A DNA stretch of 64,000 nt, taken from the NCBI RefSeq assembly GCF_001570965.1, contig NZ_BCSR01000001.1, positions 158,294 through 222,293 on the forward strand, written 5' to 3'. Of the stretch, positions 24,650 through 32,153 are shown piece after piece (the stretch's first letter is position 1; every line of letters begins with the position of its first letter). The notes beneath the pieces are model-generated. The model searched no databases and was not told the DNA's origin. It saw nothing but the letters and a program-made list of their open reading frames with translations. Origin of the DNA: Janibacter corallicola NBRC 107790. Its GTDB lineage: Bacteria; Actinomycetota; Actinomycetes; Actinomycetales; Dermatophilaceae. Made by a program: the position numbers and the translations under genes.

Positions 24650-25335
24650 AGATCGAGAACACGGCTGTCGTGACGGCTGACCCCGAGCGGGTCTTCGCCC
24701 TCATCAACGACGTGGAGCGGGTGGCCTCCTGCCTGCCCGGGGCCGAGCTGCTGGACCGCGAGGGCGAGGACGGCTATCGCGGTCGGGTCGGCCTCCGGGT
24801 CGGGCCGATCGGTGCCTCCTTCGAGGGGGTGCTGCGATTCGTCGAGGTGGACCAGATCGCGCGGACCATGCGCCTGGTGGGCCGCGGCACGGACGTCAAG
24901 GGAAACGGGGACGCAGAGGCCGATGTGTGGCTCGCAGTCGTCGAGCACCCGGACGGGTCGCTGCTGCAGATCACCACGGACCTGAACATCCGCGGGAAGT
25001 TCGTGCAGTTCGGCAAGGGGGCGATCGCCTCGGTCTCCAACAAGATCCTCGCGCAATTCGCCACGAACATGGCCTCGCTCCTGGAGGAGCCCGCGGAGGC
25101 CGTCCCGGACGAGGTCGGGGCCACGGTCGACCAGCGCTCGCCCGTCGGTGCCATGACCACCACGAGAGGGAGCGGACTCCCCCCTTCGCCCCCTCGTGGT
25201 ACTGCCACTGGTACCGGGTTGCTCGACGAGGCGACCAGGCGTCGGCTGACGATCGCAGCGACCTTCGTCGCCGGCTGCATCGAGGGCTGGATCCTCACGC
25301 GGGCCTTCGGCCGGCGGCAGGGAGGTCGGTCATGA
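24646..25335 (+). CDS. CoxG-like SRPBCC protein with C-terminal membrane helix
   Basis: 229 aa. Residues 1-150 form a CoxG/SRPBCC domain: MKIENTAVVTADPERVFALINDVERVASCLPGAEL, then GRVGLRVGPIGASFEGVLRF and VSNKILAQFATNMA. A Pro/Ser/Thr linker (about 150-195) leads to one hydrophobic helix (TIAATFVAGCIEGWILTRAF) and a basic end. In CO dehydrogenase systems CoxG recruits the enzyme to the membrane and can carry lipid quinone. Here the same part accompanies a nicotinate-type hydroxylase, suggesting that electrons pass to the respiratory chain at the membrane. It is coupled by 4-nt overlaps on both sides. Confidence 0.85.
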   Translation: MKIENTAVVTADPERVFALINDVERVASCLPGAELLDREGEDGYRGRVGLRVGPIGASFEGVLRFVEVDQIARTMRLVGRGTDVKGNGDAEADVWLAVVEHPDGSLLQITTDLNIRGKFVQFGKGAIASVSNKILAQFATNMASLLEEPAEAVPDEVGATVDQRSPVGAMTTTRGSGLPPSPPRGTATGTGLLDEATRRRLTIAATFVAGCIEGWILTRAFGRRQGGRS

Positions 25336-26012
25336 CCAGCACCCCGACGAATGGGGTCGACGAGACCACTCGGGCGACCTATGACCGTGCCGGGTGGGGC
25401 GGCAGCGTCGACCGAGGCTCTCGGCCCGCACTGGTGGTCATCGACCTGACCCGCGGATTCACCGAGCCGCAGTTCGACGCCGGCTCCGATCTCACCGACG
25501 TCGTCACGGCGACCTCCGGACTCATCGACGCGGCGCACGCCCAGGGCCACCCGGTCATCGTGACGCGCATCGTGTACAGCCGGGCCGAGGTGCAGCCCGG
25601 CGTCGTCACCTGGCTCACCAAGGCGGCCGGGATGCGCGGCATGCTCGAGGGCAGCGAGGCGATCGTCCTCGATCCGCGCCTCCCCGTCGAGGACGCGACG
25701 GATGTCGTGATCGACAAGAAGGGGGCGTCGGCCTTCCACGGGACGACCCTGGCCGCGCTGCTACGGGCTCGGGGGTGCGACACCGTCGTGCTCACCGGCG
25801 CGACCACCAGCGGGTGCATCCGAGCCTCCGCCGTGGACGCCGTGCAGGACGGCTTCTCCGTCCTCGTGCCCCGTGAGGCGGTCGGTGACCGCGCCCAGGG
25901 CCCGCACGAGGCCAATCTCTTCGACATCCAGGCAAAGTACGGCGACGTCGTCGACCTCGAGGACGCGCTCGCTTATCTGTCCGGTGAACCGGACGAAGGA
26001 GGAACAGCATGA
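25332..26012 (+). CDS. nicF: Maleamate amidohydrolase (isochorismatase-like hydrolase)
   Basis: 226 aa from ATG 25332. Cysteine-hydrolase fold with the expected catalytic triad: Asp38 (LVVIDLTRGF), Lys129 or Lys130 (VVIDKKGASAF) and Cys162 (GATTSGCIRAS). The family includes N-carbamoylsarcosine amidase and NicF, which releases ammonia from maleamate to give maleate. The nicotinate context favours NicF. Coupled by 4-nt overlaps to the CoxG-like gene before and the deformylase gene after, so adjacent pathway steps are made from one message. Confidence 0.9.
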   Translation: MTSTPTNGVDETTRATYDRAGWGGSVDRGSRPALVVIDLTRGFTEPQFDAGSDLTDVVTATSGLIDAAHAQGHPVIVTRIVYSRAEVQPGVVTWLTKAAGMRGMLEGSEAIVLDPRLPVEDATDVVIDKKGASAFHGTTLAALLRARGCDTVVLTGATTSGCIRASAVDAVQDGFSVLVPREAVGDRAQGPHEANLFDIQAKYGDVVDLEDALAYLSGEPDEGGTA

Positions 26013-26866
26013 CGGACCGCACGGTCTCCCTGACAGCGCTGGCGGACCTGCCGGCGACCGGAGCGTCGAGCCGGTGGGTCGACGGCGAGGTGGGTCTGCA
26101 CGTCCTGGACTATCCGGGACCCGACCGGGCGACCCTCGCCCCCGTCGTCCTCGTGCCCGGCATCTCGATGCCTGCGATGGGCATGGACTTCGTCGCGCGG
26201 GACCTCGCCACCACCCGGCGGGTCCTCGTCACCGATGTCCGAGGTCGCGGGCTGTCCCAGTCCGGCGAGGACTACTCGACCGAGGCCTACGCAGGTGACG
26301 TCGAGCGCATCGTCGAGGCGCTGGTGCCCGGGACGGGAGCGGTCCTCCTGGGCCACTCGATGGGTGCCAGGATCGTCACCCTGGTTGCCGCCCGGGGGCG
26401 GGTGGAGCACGGCGGCGTCATCGCTGTGGACCCGCCGACCTCCGGCCCGGGCCGCGATCCGTACCCGACGAGCCGGGCGGCCTTCATGGGGCAGGTCGAG
26501 GAGGCGCTGCGCGGCACGAGCGCCGACGAGGTCGCCTCCTCGTGGCCGTCGTGGCCCCGGCGGGAGCAGGAGATCCGGGCCCGGTGGCTGGGGTCCTGCG
26601 AACCCGAGGCGATCGGCGCCACGCACGACGCGTTCGAGAGCGAGGACTTCTTCCAGTGGTGGCCGCGGGTGCCCGCTCCCGTCGCCTTCATCCGCGGGTC
26701 CGACAGTCCCGTCGTGCCGGAGAGCGTCATGGCGGAGGTCACCAGCGGGAACCCGGCCGCCTCCACCCATGTTGTTCCCGAGGCCGGACACATGGTCTTC
26801 TGGGACAACCGAGTGGGGGCTAACCAAGCTCTCAGGGAGGCCTTGGGCGCGATCGACGCCTTGTGA
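26009..26866 (+). CDS. nicD: N-formylmaleamate deformylase (alpha/beta hydrolase)
   Basis: 285 aa. The nucleophile elbow GHSMG places Ser117; the acid Asp141 is in VIAVDPPTSGP and the His261 in EAGHMVFWDN. The spacings Ser-Asp 24 and Ser-His 144 equal those I recall for the Pseudomonas NicD triad (Ser101, Asp125, His245), strong support beyond general fold. The enzyme removes formate from N-formylmaleamate, the product of NicX. It is cytoplasmic, without signal peptide, and is followed within 14 nt by the MarR gene. Confidence 0.9.
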   Translation: MTDRTVSLTALADLPATGASSRWVDGEVGLHVLDYPGPDRATLAPVVLVPGISMPAMGMDFVARDLATTRRVLVTDVRGRGLSQSGEDYSTEAYAGDVERIVEALVPGTGAVLLGHSMGARIVTLVAARGRVEHGGVIAVDPPTSGPGRDPYPTSRAAFMGQVEEALRGTSADEVASSWPSWPRREQEIRARWLGSCEPEAIGATHDAFESEDFFQWWPRVPAPVAFIRGSDSPVVPESVMAEVTSGNPAASTHVVPEAGHMVFWDNRVGANQALREALGAIDAL

Positions 26867-26880
26867 CGGAGGGATACCGG

Positions 26881-27369
26881 ATGACGGGGACCAGGTCTGA
26901 GGTTCGGCGGGCGGAGACACCTGACCAGCTGGGCAATGCGCCGGGCTTCGTCATCCGCAGGCTCTACCAGTCCTACACCGCCCTGTGGTCGCGCATGATC
27001 GGCTCTCAGCTGACCGGACCGCAGTTCGCGGTCCTCGACGTCCTCGACGCCTACGACGGGTCCGACCAGGTGTCGGTGGGCCATGCCGCTGCGCTCGACG
27101 CCTCGACCATGGTGGACGTCGCGCGACGGCTCGAGCGCCGCTCACTCATCGTCCGGACCCGGTCGCCGATCGATGCCCGCCGCAAGGTCGTGCAGATCAC
27201 CTCCCTCGGGGAGAGTGAGCTCGCTCGGGCGCGCGAACGGCGCGTGGAGCTCGAGGGGATCCTCTTCGGTCACAACCGACGGCGCAAGGACGAGATCATG
27301 GCCGAGATGAATGATCTCAGCAAACGGTGGGTGGAGCTCGCGTCCGAGCTCGCGGCTGCCGACGACTGA
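26881..27369 (+). CDS. nicR: MarR-family regulator, probable nicotinate-pathway repressor
   Basis: 162 aa from ATG 26881, placed by GGAGGG about 5 nt upstream. A GTG at 26863 overlapping the nicD stop would add six residues. Winged-helix features: LTGPQFAVLDVLDAYDGSDQVSVGHAAALDASTMVDVARRLERRSLIVRTRSPIDARRKVVQIT, with the recognition helix near DASTMVDVARRLE and the wing RSPIDARRKVVQIT. NicR in Pseudomonas is also MarR-type and is relieved by 6-hydroxynicotinate. The target may be the repeated ACGAATCAT elements at 16777-17021. The gene symbol rests on context. Confidence 0.75.
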   Translation: MTGTRSEVRRAETPDQLGNAPGFVIRRLYQSYTALWSRMIGSQLTGPQFAVLDVLDAYDGSDQVSVGHAAALDASTMVDVARRLERRSLIVRTRSPIDARRKVVQITSLGESELARARERRVELEGILFGHNRRRKDEIMAEMNDLSKRWVELASELAAADD

Positions 27370-27426
27370 GGTCCTGGCTGTCGGCGGGTCGGGCTGGCGT
27401 GGATCCCCGTGACGACGCAGAGCACG

Positions 27427-27456
27427 GCGGCGAAGGGAGCGGACCGGCTCCGCCGC
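27427..27456. terminator. Candidate terminator hairpin between convergent nicR and the ATL gene
   Basis: GCGGC ... GGAGC, loop GGACCG, GCTCC-GCCGC, with a 4-nt bulge on one side. It lies in the 107-nt gap between converging genes. There is no U-tract, as is usual in high-G+C actinobacteria. Confidence 0.4.
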
Positions 27457-27476
27457 GAGCGCTGAGGGGGCGCCGC

Positions 27477-27812
27477 TCAGGTCAGGTCGGCGACCGCCTC
27501 GGCGTGGGCCCGGGCCAGCTCCTCCAGGTCGGCGCGGTACTCCGCCATCCGGCAGCCGCGTCCGTTGCGCTTGACGAGCAGACCCTCGTCCGCCCAGTGC
27601 TCGAAGGCCGTCTCCCGCTTGAACTTCGGCGGGTCCCCGGCCGCGTTGACGACCCGCCACCAGGCGACGCCGGAGCCGTACTCGCGCATGATCGCCCCGA
27701 CGTGACGTGGCCCGGTGCCGACGAGCTCGGCGAGGTCGCCGTAGGAGACCACCCGGCCGGAGGGCACCAGCTCCACCGCCCGCAGCACCTTCTCCACGAG
27801 CACCTCGTCCAT
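27477..27812 (-). CDS. Alkyltransferase-like protein (ATL, MGMT family without the catalytic Cys)
   Basis: 111 aa from ATG 27812. MGMT DNA-binding domain: VLRAVELVPSGRVVSYGDLAELVGTGPRHVGAIM. Where methyltransferases have PCHR, this protein reads AWWRVVNAAG, so Trp replaces the acceptor Cys. ATL proteins bind O6-alkylguanine and hand it to nucleotide excision repair rather than removing the alkyl group. Its start is 2 nt after the cyclophilin stop, so the two may share a transcript. Single-domain length is normal for ATLs. Confidence 0.9.
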   Translation of the reverse strand: MDEVLVEKVLRAVELVPSGRVVSYGDLAELVGTGPRHVGAIMREYGSGVAWWRVVNAAGDPPKFKRETAFEHWADEGLLVKRNGRGCRMAEYRADLEELARAHAEAVADLT

Positions 27813-27814
27813 GC

Positions 27815-28504
27815 TCACCCCTGCTCGATCGTGACCTTCTCGATCGTGTGCTCGACCTCCGGAGCCCCCTCGCCGTCGGAGCCGTCCTCGGCGATCCGCT
27901 GCAGGACGTCCTGCCCGTCGGTGACCTGCCCGAAGAGGCTGTAGTCCGGCGCCAGCGCGACCCCCGCCTGCCCGGTGATGATGAAGAACTGCGAGCCGTT
28001 GGTGTCCGGCCCGCTGTTGGCCATCGCGACCGAGCCGACCTTGTAGGCGCCCTTCTTCGGCAGCTCGTCCTCGAAGGTGTAGCCCGGCCCGCCCGTGCCG
28101 TTGCCCTCCGGGTCGCCGCCCTGGGCCATGAAGTTCGTGATGACCCGGTGGAAGGTCAGCCCGTCGTAGAAGTGGTATCGGGAGAGCACGACGAAGTTGT
28201 TGACCGTCTTCGGCGCCTTCTTGGCATCCAGGGCGATCTCGATCTCGCCGGCGTCGGTCTCCAGCGTCGCCGTGTACTTCTTCTTCGTGTCGATGCACAT
28301 CGGCGGCGCCTGCTCGAAGCTCGTCGTCCGCTGCGACGAGCCGTCCTCGGCCGGGCACTGCGTCTCGCCGCTGGCCGAGTCCGCACTGGAAGAGCCGCCC
28401 GAGGCGCTGCTCGAGGAGTCGCCCGAGCCGTCCGATCCCGAGCCGCACCCGGCGAGGACGAGCACGGCGGCAGCGGCGACGGGGGCGAGGCGGCGGAGGG
28501 TCAT
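27815..28504 (-). CDS. Cyclophilin-type peptidyl-prolyl isomerase, lipoprotein
   Basis: 229 aa from ATG 28504. The N-terminal signal MTLRRLAPVAAAAVLVLAGC has a lipobox LAGC (Cys20), followed by a Ser/Gly-rich linker of about 35 aa. The cyclophilin domain runs from about residue 70: DAGEIEIALDAKKAPKTVNNFVVLSRYHFYDGLTFHRVI, then FMAQGGDP and NGSQFFI, holding active-site Arg and Gln/Phe. It should assist folding of exported proteins at the outer face of the membrane. A longer start at 28537 would bury the signal and is rejected. Confidence 0.92.
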   Translation of the reverse strand: MTLRRLAPVAAAAVLVLAGCGSGSDGSGDSSSSASGGSSSADSASGETQCPAEDGSSQRTTSFEQAPPMCIDTKKKYTATLETDAGEIEIALDAKKAPKTVNNFVVLSRYHFYDGLTFHRVITNFMAQGGDPEGNGTGGPGYTFEDELPKKGAYKVGSVAMANSGPDTNGSQFFIITGQAGVALAPDYSLFGQVTDGQDVLQRIAEDGSDGEGAPEVEHTIEKVTIEQG

Positions 28505-28563
28505 GGACGTGAGTCTACGAAGGTCCGCGGGCCCCACCGTGGCAGGCGCGGCATCATGACCCC

Positions 28564-29523
28564 ATGACCTCGCTCGCCACCCTGCTCGAACGCACTCTGA
28601 TCGTGTCCGCCCCCATGGCCGGGGCCGCCGGCGGCCGGCTCGCCCATGCCGTCACCGAGGGCGGCGGCCTCGGGATGGTCGGGACCCGCGGCACCTCCTC
28701 CCGGGCCTGGATCGCCGAGCAGGCAGCGATCGCCGGGGCGGGAGGCACCGCCCTTCGAGGCGACTCCGTCGCACCTCAGGGCACTCCCTTCGGCATCGGG
28801 TTGATGGCGTGGCCGCCCTCGGTGACCGAGCAGGTCGAGGCGGTGCTCGCTCTCGAGGGCGAGCAACGGCCGGCCTTCGTGTCGGTCTCCTTCGGCCCCC
28901 TCGCCGAGCCGGTCGCCCGGCTGCGGGAGGCCGGTCTGCCCGTGGTGAGCCAGGTGGGCGACGAGGCGGACATCGAGGAGGCGCTCGCGGCCGACGTCGA
29001 CGGCCTCGTGGCCCGCGGTGGCGAAGGGGGTGGCCACGGCCGTGACGCGATGCCCACGGAAGAGATCCTCCGGCTCGCGCTCGCTGCGACCGACCGCCCG
29101 GTCCTGGCCGCGGGCGGCATCGCCACCTCCGACGACGTCGCGGCGGTGCTCGCGGCCGGCGCGGCCGCGGCCTGGTGCGGGACCGCCTTCCTCACCTGTC
29201 GTGAGGCGGACAACTCCGAGGCCGCCCGGGCCGCGCTCGCGCGGGCCACGGGCACGCGGTACTCGCGGGTCCACGACGTCGCCCAGGAGCTGGCCTGGCC
29301 GCCGCAGTTCGGCGCCCGGGCGGTCGCCACCCCCTTCGTGCGGGAGTGGGCCGGCCGCGAGCACGAGATGGACGCCGCGGCCAGGGCCGAGCACGCGGCA
29401 GGGCGCGAGCGCGGCGACGTCGCCTACGTGCCGCTCTACGCGGGGGTCGGCGTCGAGCGGCTCACCAGCGGGACCGACGCCGCCACCGTCGTCGCCGAGC
29501 TGACCCCCGGAGGCCGCGGATGA
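28564..29523 (+). CDS. Nitronate monooxygenase (2-nitropropane dioxygenase family)
   Basis: 319 aa TIM-barrel FMN enzyme. The opening LIVSAPMAGAAGGRLAHAVTEGGGLGMV, the RGGEGGGHGRDAMPT segment with the catalytic His candidate, and VLAAGGIATSDDVAAVLAAGAAAAWCGTAFL (phosphate-binding loop) are typical of class I nitronate monooxygenases. They oxidise alkyl nitronates such as propionate 3-nitronate, a detoxification role. Its stop overlaps the next ATG by 4 nt. Family secure, natural substrate unknown. Confidence 0.88.
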   Translation: MTSLATLLERTLIVSAPMAGAAGGRLAHAVTEGGGLGMVGTRGTSSRAWIAEQAAIAGAGGTALRGDSVAPQGTPFGIGLMAWPPSVTEQVEAVLALEGEQRPAFVSVSFGPLAEPVARLREAGLPVVSQVGDEADIEEALAADVDGLVARGGEGGGHGRDAMPTEEILRLALAATDRPVLAAGGIATSDDVAAVLAAGAAAAWCGTAFLTCREADNSEAARAALARATGTRYSRVHDVAQELAWPPQFGARAVATPFVREWAGREHEMDAAARAEHAAGRERGDVAYVPLYAGVGVERLTSGTDAATVVAELTPGGRG

Positions 29524-29906
29524 AGGTGCGCGACGACGAGCACCACGTCTGGCGGGTGAGTCGCCGGTGGCTGCCGTGGCGGCGGAAGTGCCGCATGCCT
29601 GACGCCTGGTCGAATGCCTCCGGCACCGGGATCGAGGTCATCGACGGCATCATCTTCCTCGTCCTCATCGTGCCGCTGCTCCTGTGGAGCGTGGTCATCC
29701 TCCTCGAGATGCTGCTGCTCCTGCTGGTCCTGCCCTTCACCCTGCTCGGCAGGCTCCTGGGCAGCCCCTGGCCCGTCGAGGTGCGCGACGGGTGGACCTT
29801 CGCGTGGGAGACGAAGGTCGTCGGCTGGGAGCAGAGCGAGCGGGCCGTTAGGGAGATCGCCGAGATCCTGCGTCATGGCGGTCGGCCCTGGGGCCACTTC
29901 GGCTGA
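29520..29906 (+). CDS. Small hypothetical membrane protein coupled to nitronate monooxygenase
   Basis: 128 aa from ATG 29520. No family is recognised. The N-terminal 40 residues are basic and Trp-rich (WRVSRRWLPWRRKCRMPDAW), then a long hydrophobic region (VIDGIIFLVLIVPLLLWSVVILLEMLLLLLVLPFTLLGRLLG, about 41-82) forms two closely spaced helices or one hairpin. The C-terminus is amphipathic and ends RPWGHFG. Translationally coupled to the upstream enzyme (ATGA), but the functional link is unknown. Confidence 0.7.
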   Translation: MKVRDDEHHVWRVSRRWLPWRRKCRMPDAWSNASGTGIEVIDGIIFLVLIVPLLLWSVVILLEMLLLLLVLPFTLLGRLLGSPWPVEVRDGWTFAWETKVVGWEQSERAVREIAEILRHGGRPWGHFG

Positions 29907-29947
29907 CCCCGGTTCCCGCTGTGAGCCACGTCACGCACAATGACGGT

Positions 29948-31417
29948 ATGAGCGAGACCTCACCGGGCGTGCACTTCCCCTCCGACGGCGAGGGGAGGCG
30001 CGGGACGAGCACCACGACGAAGGGGATCCTCGCCGACTCCGTGCGCGGGGTCGACCCCGGCCTGGCCGAACGGATCGAGACGGCCGAGGACTGGCGCAAG
30101 GGCTACGTCGGGCTCGTCCACGAGGCCACGGCCGCGAGTGCGACCTCCGCGGACGCCGCCCGCCGGATCGCCGCCGACGGGCTGGCCTCCATGCGCTCCC
30201 GGATGGTCCTCGTCGACCGGCACGGTGACGAGGTGGCGCTGGAGGCGGCCGACCTCCCGGCCGAGGGCGCCCCCTTCGCCACGGAGTCGGTGCGCGGGAC
30301 CGGGCCGCGCGTGCAGACCCTGCAGGTGCCCTACCGCGGCAGCGTCCTCGAGGGCGAGCGGCTGCGCGGCCAGCTCGCCGCGTGGGTGGACGCCGGCGTC
30401 GTCGAGCCCTCGTTCGCGGCCGCGGTCGGCGAGGTCATCGACCACCCGGAGTGGCTCGACGCAGGCGGGCACCGGGTGCTGCTCATCGGCGCCGGCGCAG
30501 AGATGGGCCCGCTGGAGACACTGCTCTCCTGGGGCGCGGACGTCATGGCCGTGGACCTGCCCCGGAGCAAGGCCTGGCGGTACAAGAAGGCCATGGCCCA
30601 CCGGGGCTCGGGCACCCTGACCTTCCCCGTCGACGAGGACGGCGAGGAGGGCGCGGACGTCATCCACCAGCCCGGTCAGGTCCTGGAGTGGATCCGCCGG
30701 GAGCGCGGCGGGGCGCCGCTCGCGATCGGGATGCACGCCTACGCCGACTCCGGGGTGCACGTGCGGGTGTCCGCGGCCGTCGACGCCCTGATGTCCCGGC
30801 TGACCGGGGACGGACCCCGGACCGCGCTCGCCTGGCTGGCCACACCGACGGATGCCTTCGTCGTCCCGCCCGAGGTCGTCGCGGAGGCGCGCTCCCGGTG
30901 GTCCGGCCGCGGCTTCGGCATCAAGGCGGTGCAGGCACCGACCCGCGCGATGGCCCGGGGGCGGCTCTTCGCCCCCGCCTACCGCAGCGCGGAGGACGGC
31001 GAGCTCGGTATCGCGGACGTCATCGTGCCCCAGCAGGGTCCGAACTACGTCATCGCCAAGCGGCTGCAGCGCTGGCGCGGTGTCGAGGCCGAGGCCTCCG
31101 GGCAGCGGGTCTCCTTCAACGTCGCCCCGGCCACCTGGACGAGGTCGGTGACGAAGAACCCCGTGCTCGGCGCGGCCTACGGGGGAGCCCACCGTTTCGG
31201 GGTCGAGGTCTTCCAGCCCGAGACCGTCCGTCCGCTCATGGCGGCGCTGCTCGTGCGGGACCTGGTGCGCGAGGCGCCGCAGCGCTCCCATCCGGAGGAG
31301 CTCTTCAGCGACGCTGCCGCACACGGCGGGTTGTGGCGCGTGGGCTACGAGCCCAAGACCGCGCTCGGCGTCGCGGCGATCGCGGGGCTGCCGACATCGC
31401 TGCGCCGGCGTCGCTGA
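29948..31417 (+). CDS. Hypothetical protein with an internal Rossmann-like segment
   Basis: 489 aa from ATG 29948; a GTG at 29921 would add nine residues. I do not recognise a family. Around residues 175-215 a glycine-rich stretch, HRVLLIGAGAEMGPLETLLSWGADVMAVDLPRSKAW, looks like a beta-alpha-beta nucleotide-binding fold with an acidic residue ending strand 2. The rest is soluble mixed alpha/beta; no signal peptide or helices of membrane length. Codon use resembles the surroundings, so it is a real gene. It stands alone before a strong hairpin and opposite a flavin reductase gene. An NAD-dependent or methyltransferase-like enzyme is possible but unproven. Confidence 0.72.
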   Translation: MSETSPGVHFPSDGEGRRGTSTTTKGILADSVRGVDPGLAERIETAEDWRKGYVGLVHEATAASATSADAARRIAADGLASMRSRMVLVDRHGDEVALEAADLPAEGAPFATESVRGTGPRVQTLQVPYRGSVLEGERLRGQLAAWVDAGVVEPSFAAAVGEVIDHPEWLDAGGHRVLLIGAGAEMGPLETLLSWGADVMAVDLPRSKAWRYKKAMAHRGSGTLTFPVDEDGEEGADVIHQPGQVLEWIRRERGGAPLAIGMHAYADSGVHVRVSAAVDALMSRLTGDGPRTALAWLATPTDAFVVPPEVVAEARSRWSGRGFGIKAVQAPTRAMARGRLFAPAYRSAEDGELGIADVIVPQQGPNYVIAKRLQRWRGVEAEASGQRVSFNVAPATWTRSVTKNPVLGAAYGGAHRFGVEVFQPETVRPLMAALLVRDLVREAPQRSHPEELFSDAAAHGGLWRVGYEPKTALGVAAIAGLPTSLRRRR

Positions 31418-31432
31418 CGGACGCCGCAGGTC

Positions 31433-31478
31433 ATTCGAGGTCGGGGCGCCCGGCTATTCGCGCGCTCCGACCTCGAAT
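31433..31478. terminator. Long hairpin between convergent genes, probable bidirectional terminator
   Basis: ATTCGAGGTCGG (31433-31444) and CCGACCTCGAAT (31467-31478) are perfect inverted arms. The stem extends through GGCGC/GCGCT to 17 pairs with one G-U, leaving a 12-nt loop. It sits 15 nt after one stop and 21 nt before the convergent one. Confidence 0.75.
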
Positions 31479-31499
31479 CAGCGGCCCCACCGCGCGCCC

Positions 31500-32153
31500 T
31501 CAGCCCCGCCCGTCGTGCCCGCGCAGCAGCGAGGAGAAGTCCGTCACCGGTTCGAGGCCGTGGGCGCTGGAGCGTTCGTCGTTCGTGGTGGGGGAGAAGC
31601 CCGCCGAGCCCGCGGTGTCCGCGACGACGAGGGCGGCCAGCTCGCTCGCGGCGCGGTGCACCCGGGTATCGAGGCCGGTGTCCCCGCCGAAGTCGTCGGT
31701 CGCGGCGAAGACGCCGGTGGGCACGACGACGGCACGCAGGTAGGCGAGCATCGGACGCAGCGCGTGCTCGAGCACGAGGCTGTGCCGGGCGGTGCCCGCG
31801 GTCGCGGCCGCGAGGACCGGCACCCCGATGAGCGCGTCCTTGCCGAGCAGGTCGAAGAAGGTCTTGAAGAGCCCGGAGTAGCTCGCGGTGAAGACCGGTG
31901 TCACGGCGATCATGCCGTCGGCGTCGGCCACCAGCCGCTGCGCGTCCACGAGGCCGGGTGTCGGCCGGTTGCCCGAGACCATCGTCTGGGCCATCTCCAC
32001 GGCGAGCTCACGCAGCTCGATGACGTCGATCTGCGCCTCCTCGCCGCGCCCGCCGACCGCGGCCCGCGTGGCGTCGGCCAGCTGGTCGGCGAGCAGTCGG
32101 GTGCTGGAGGGCTCCGAGAGGCCCGCCGTGACGACGACGATGCGCCGGCTCAT
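31500..32153 (-). CDS. NADPH-dependent FMN reductase (CE1759-type)
   Basis: 217 aa flavodoxin-like protein. VVVTAGLSEPSSTRLLADQLADATRAAV gives the phosphate-binding loop after strand 1; GMIAVTPVFTASYSGLFKTFFDLLGKDALIGVPVLAAATAG is the FMN loop region typical of NADPH:FMN reductases. It supplies reduced FMN to a partner monooxygenase. The partner is almost certainly the luciferase-like protein encoded immediately upstream with a 4-nt overlap. These two types commonly occur as a pair in actinobacteria. Confidence 0.9.
   Translation of the reverse strand: MSRRIVVVTAGLSEPSSTRLLADQLADATRAAVGGRGEEAQIDVIELRELAVEMAQTMVSGNRPTPGLVDAQRLVADADGMIAVTPVFTASYSGLFKTFFDLLGKDALIGVPVLAAATAGTARHSLVLEHALRPMLAYLRAVVVPTGVFAATDDFGGDTGLDTRVHRAASELAALVVADTAGSAGFSPTTNDERSSAHGLEPVTDFSSLLRGHDGRG

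Noticed and set aside
20905..25335. Aerobic CO dehydrogenase (cox) operon, suggested by M-L-S order and CoxG
   Set aside because: The large subunit lacks the AYRCSFR loop and the cluster contains all other nicotinate genes.
26863..26880. GTG start of the MarR gene at 26863
   Set aside because: The ATG at 26881 has a GGAGGG site at proper spacing; the GTG is only attractive for overlapping the nicD stop. Not fully excluded.
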